Positions 63,102-64,000 of a stretch of 64,000 nt of DNA are shown here, piece after piece. This DNA comes from Algoriphagus sp. NG3 (GTDB taxonomy: Bacteria > Bacteroidota > Bacteroidia > Cytophagales > Cyclobacteriaceae): positions 4,256,501-4,320,500 of the forward strand of contig NZ_CP139421.1 in the NCBI RefSeq assembly GCF_034119865.1, read 5' to 3'. Made by a program: the position numbers and the translations under genes. How positions within the stretch are numbered: the first letter of the stretch is position 1; each line of letters begins with the position of its first letter. Under the pieces are notes generated by a model. That model saw nothing but the letters and a program-made list of their open reading frames with translations. It did not search any database and had not been told where the DNA came from.

Positions 63102-64000
63102 ATGTCAACTACCACCAACGACAGTAACTTAAAAAACTGGGGGCTCCTCCTTCTTCTTTCCCTGATCTGGGGCAGTTCATTTATCCTGATCAAAAGAGGT
63201 CTGGAAGTATTTTCCCCGGGAGAAGTAGGCGCATATAGAATTGTGGCTGCAGCTACTTTTCTTCTACCGCTGTCCATTCACCGGGTCAAAAACCTGGACA
63301 AAACCCAGATCAAAAATCTGATCATTGTAGGGCTTGTTGGCAGTTTTATCCCCGCGTTTCTCTTTGCAAAAGCCCAGACACAACTAAGCAGTTCACTAAC
63401 TGGAGTATTGAATGCCCTGACTCCTCTGTCAGTAGTAGTTATTGGTGCCTTATTTTACCATTCCAAAATCACCAGAAGAAATGGGATAGGCCTTGCCATT
63501 GCATTTATCGGGGTATTTATATTGGTGACTGTCAAAGAAGGTAGTGGATTCGGTGCTTTTGATGATATCAACTCCCATGCATTCTACGTGATTTTGGCCT
63601 GTATCTGCTATGGATTCAACCTGAATATAATCAAGTACAAATTCGTAAAACTTAAGCCTATAGAAATCACCGCTATCTCTCTTCTCATGGTTTTGCCGAT
63701 GGCATTGATCTACCTGATGGCAGGCACACAGTTTTCATATAAAGTAGTAAACTTGGATGGGGCTTTGCCTGCCTTAGGATACCTCACGCTACTTGGTGTA
63801 CTTGGGACAGCTATCGCTTTGATTATTTTCAATGTGATGGTGAAGACTGCCACCCCGGTATTTGCAGCATCTGTTACTTACATCATTCCCATCGTAGCTA
63901 TATTTTGGGGCGTTTTGGATGGGGAAGTTTTGCTTCTCGGGCACTATATTGGGATAGTTGCTGTGATCATAGGAGTATGGGTGGGAAACAGAAAAAAGGT
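63102..64000 (+). CDS. EamA-family transporter (partial, cut by right edge)
   Basis: Ten-segment drug/metabolite transporter superfamily permease. Reading from ATG 63102 (MSTTTNDSNLKNWGLLLLLS) the frame stays open to the window end, giving about 299 residues, close to the whole protein. Two EamA repeats are seen: LIWGSSFILIKRGLEVFSPGE with VLNALTPLSVVVIGA, and CYGFNLNIIKYKFVKL with TPVFAASVTYIIPIVAIFWG. The end GIWVG-type segment (IIGVWVGNRKK) suggests only a few residues are missing. The substrate is unknown. Confidence 0.93.
   Translation, partial: MSTTTNDSNLKNWGLLLLLSLIWGSSFILIKRGLEVFSPGEVGAYRIVAAATFLLPLSIHRVKNLDKTQIKNLIIVGLVGSFIPAFLFAKAQTQLSSSLTGVLNALTPLSVVVIGALFYHSKITRRNGIGLAIAFIGVFILVTVKEGSGFGAFDDINSHAFYVILACICYGFNLNIIKYKFVKLKPIEITAISLLMVLPMALIYLMAGTQFSYKVVNLDGALPALGYLTLLGVLGTAIALIIFNVMVKTATPVFAASVTYIIPIVAIFWGVLDGEVLLLGHYIGIVAVIIGVWVGNRKK

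Noticed and set aside
1..64000. tRNA, rRNA or prophage genes
   Set aside because: No cloverleaf-type T-arm sequence, rRNA stretch, integrase, capsid or terminase gene was recognised by eye; a covariance-model search would be needed to exclude small RNAs.

Overview
The window looks like chromosome of a member of the Bacteroidota, most likely the order Cytophagales and perhaps near Algoriphagus or Cyclobacteriaceae. The order and genus are inferences from protein resemblance. The evidence is a SusC/SusD pair, several TonB-plug and carboxypeptidase-regulatory-like proteins, an OmpA protein with thrombospondin type-3 repeats, bacillithiol synthesis (BshC), Na+-pumping Nqr, a DnaJ with only two cysteine motifs, a lack of Shine-Dalgarno sites before most starts, and several TAnnTTTG (-7) boxes upstream of genes. 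I saw no rRNA, tRNA, CRISPR array, prophage or transposase.

Layout. 1-3.1 kb (minus): nqrA (cut by the edge), then cmk-ispH with overlapping ends. 3.1-7.8 kb (plus): adenine deaminase, a small membrane protein and a large MG2/TonB-plug surface protein. 7.8-14.8 kb: prfC and an orphan histidine kinase (minus), a Dps ferritin (plus), and an ABC exporter with a secreted adhesin-like protein (minus). 14.9-19.8 kb (minus): dnaJ, grpE, obg, adk, hpt and an M42-type peptidase. 19.9-28.1 kb (plus): OmpA protein, Na+/Ca2+ exchanger, TonB-dependent receptor, DPP-IV peptidase and a small regulatory-like-domain protein. 28.1-34.4 kb: CPXCG protein, tandem repeats, AAA/DUF4143 ATPase, clpB, an ORF6N gene with a damaged start, and an M19 dipeptidase. 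34.6-38.7 kb (plus): beta-propeller lipoprotein, acyl-ACP desaturase-like protein and a GNAT-nitrilase fusion.

38.7-46 kb (minus) holds a DUF2520 protein and the 2-oxoglutarate dehydrogenase genes sucA-sucB-lpdA. A four-helix-bundle (23S IVP-type) gene framed by inverted repeats sits between sucB and lpdA. 46-51 kb (minus): SusD and SusC. 51.2-53.9 kb (minus): OM protein, 5-formyl-THF cyclo-ligase and bshC. 54.1-57.1 kb (plus): M16 peptidase, ispF, mnmD and a coiled-coil membrane protein. 57.1-61.7 kb (minus): lipoprotein, psd, gdhA, and cdsA-DUF2007-CPBP with overlapping ends. 61.8-64 kb (plus): dusB and an EamA transporter cut by the edge.

Most of the window is core housekeeping: isoprenoid synthesis (ispH, ispF), nucleotides (cmk, adk, hpt, ade), chaperones (dnaJ, grpE, clpB), the TCA E1/E2/E3 complex, phospholipids (cdsA, psd), and tRNA modification (mnmD, dusB). 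The least ordinary parts are intergenic. At least three gene junctions carry locally unique inverted repeats (9.46-9.62, 41.02-41.52 and 62.77-63.08 kb), one of which encloses the four-helix-bundle gene. A three-copy 32-bp palindromic tandem repeat lies before the DUF4143 ATPase. I do not see a clear, complete undescribed system; the repeat-framed four-helix-bundle element is the best candidate for follow-up.
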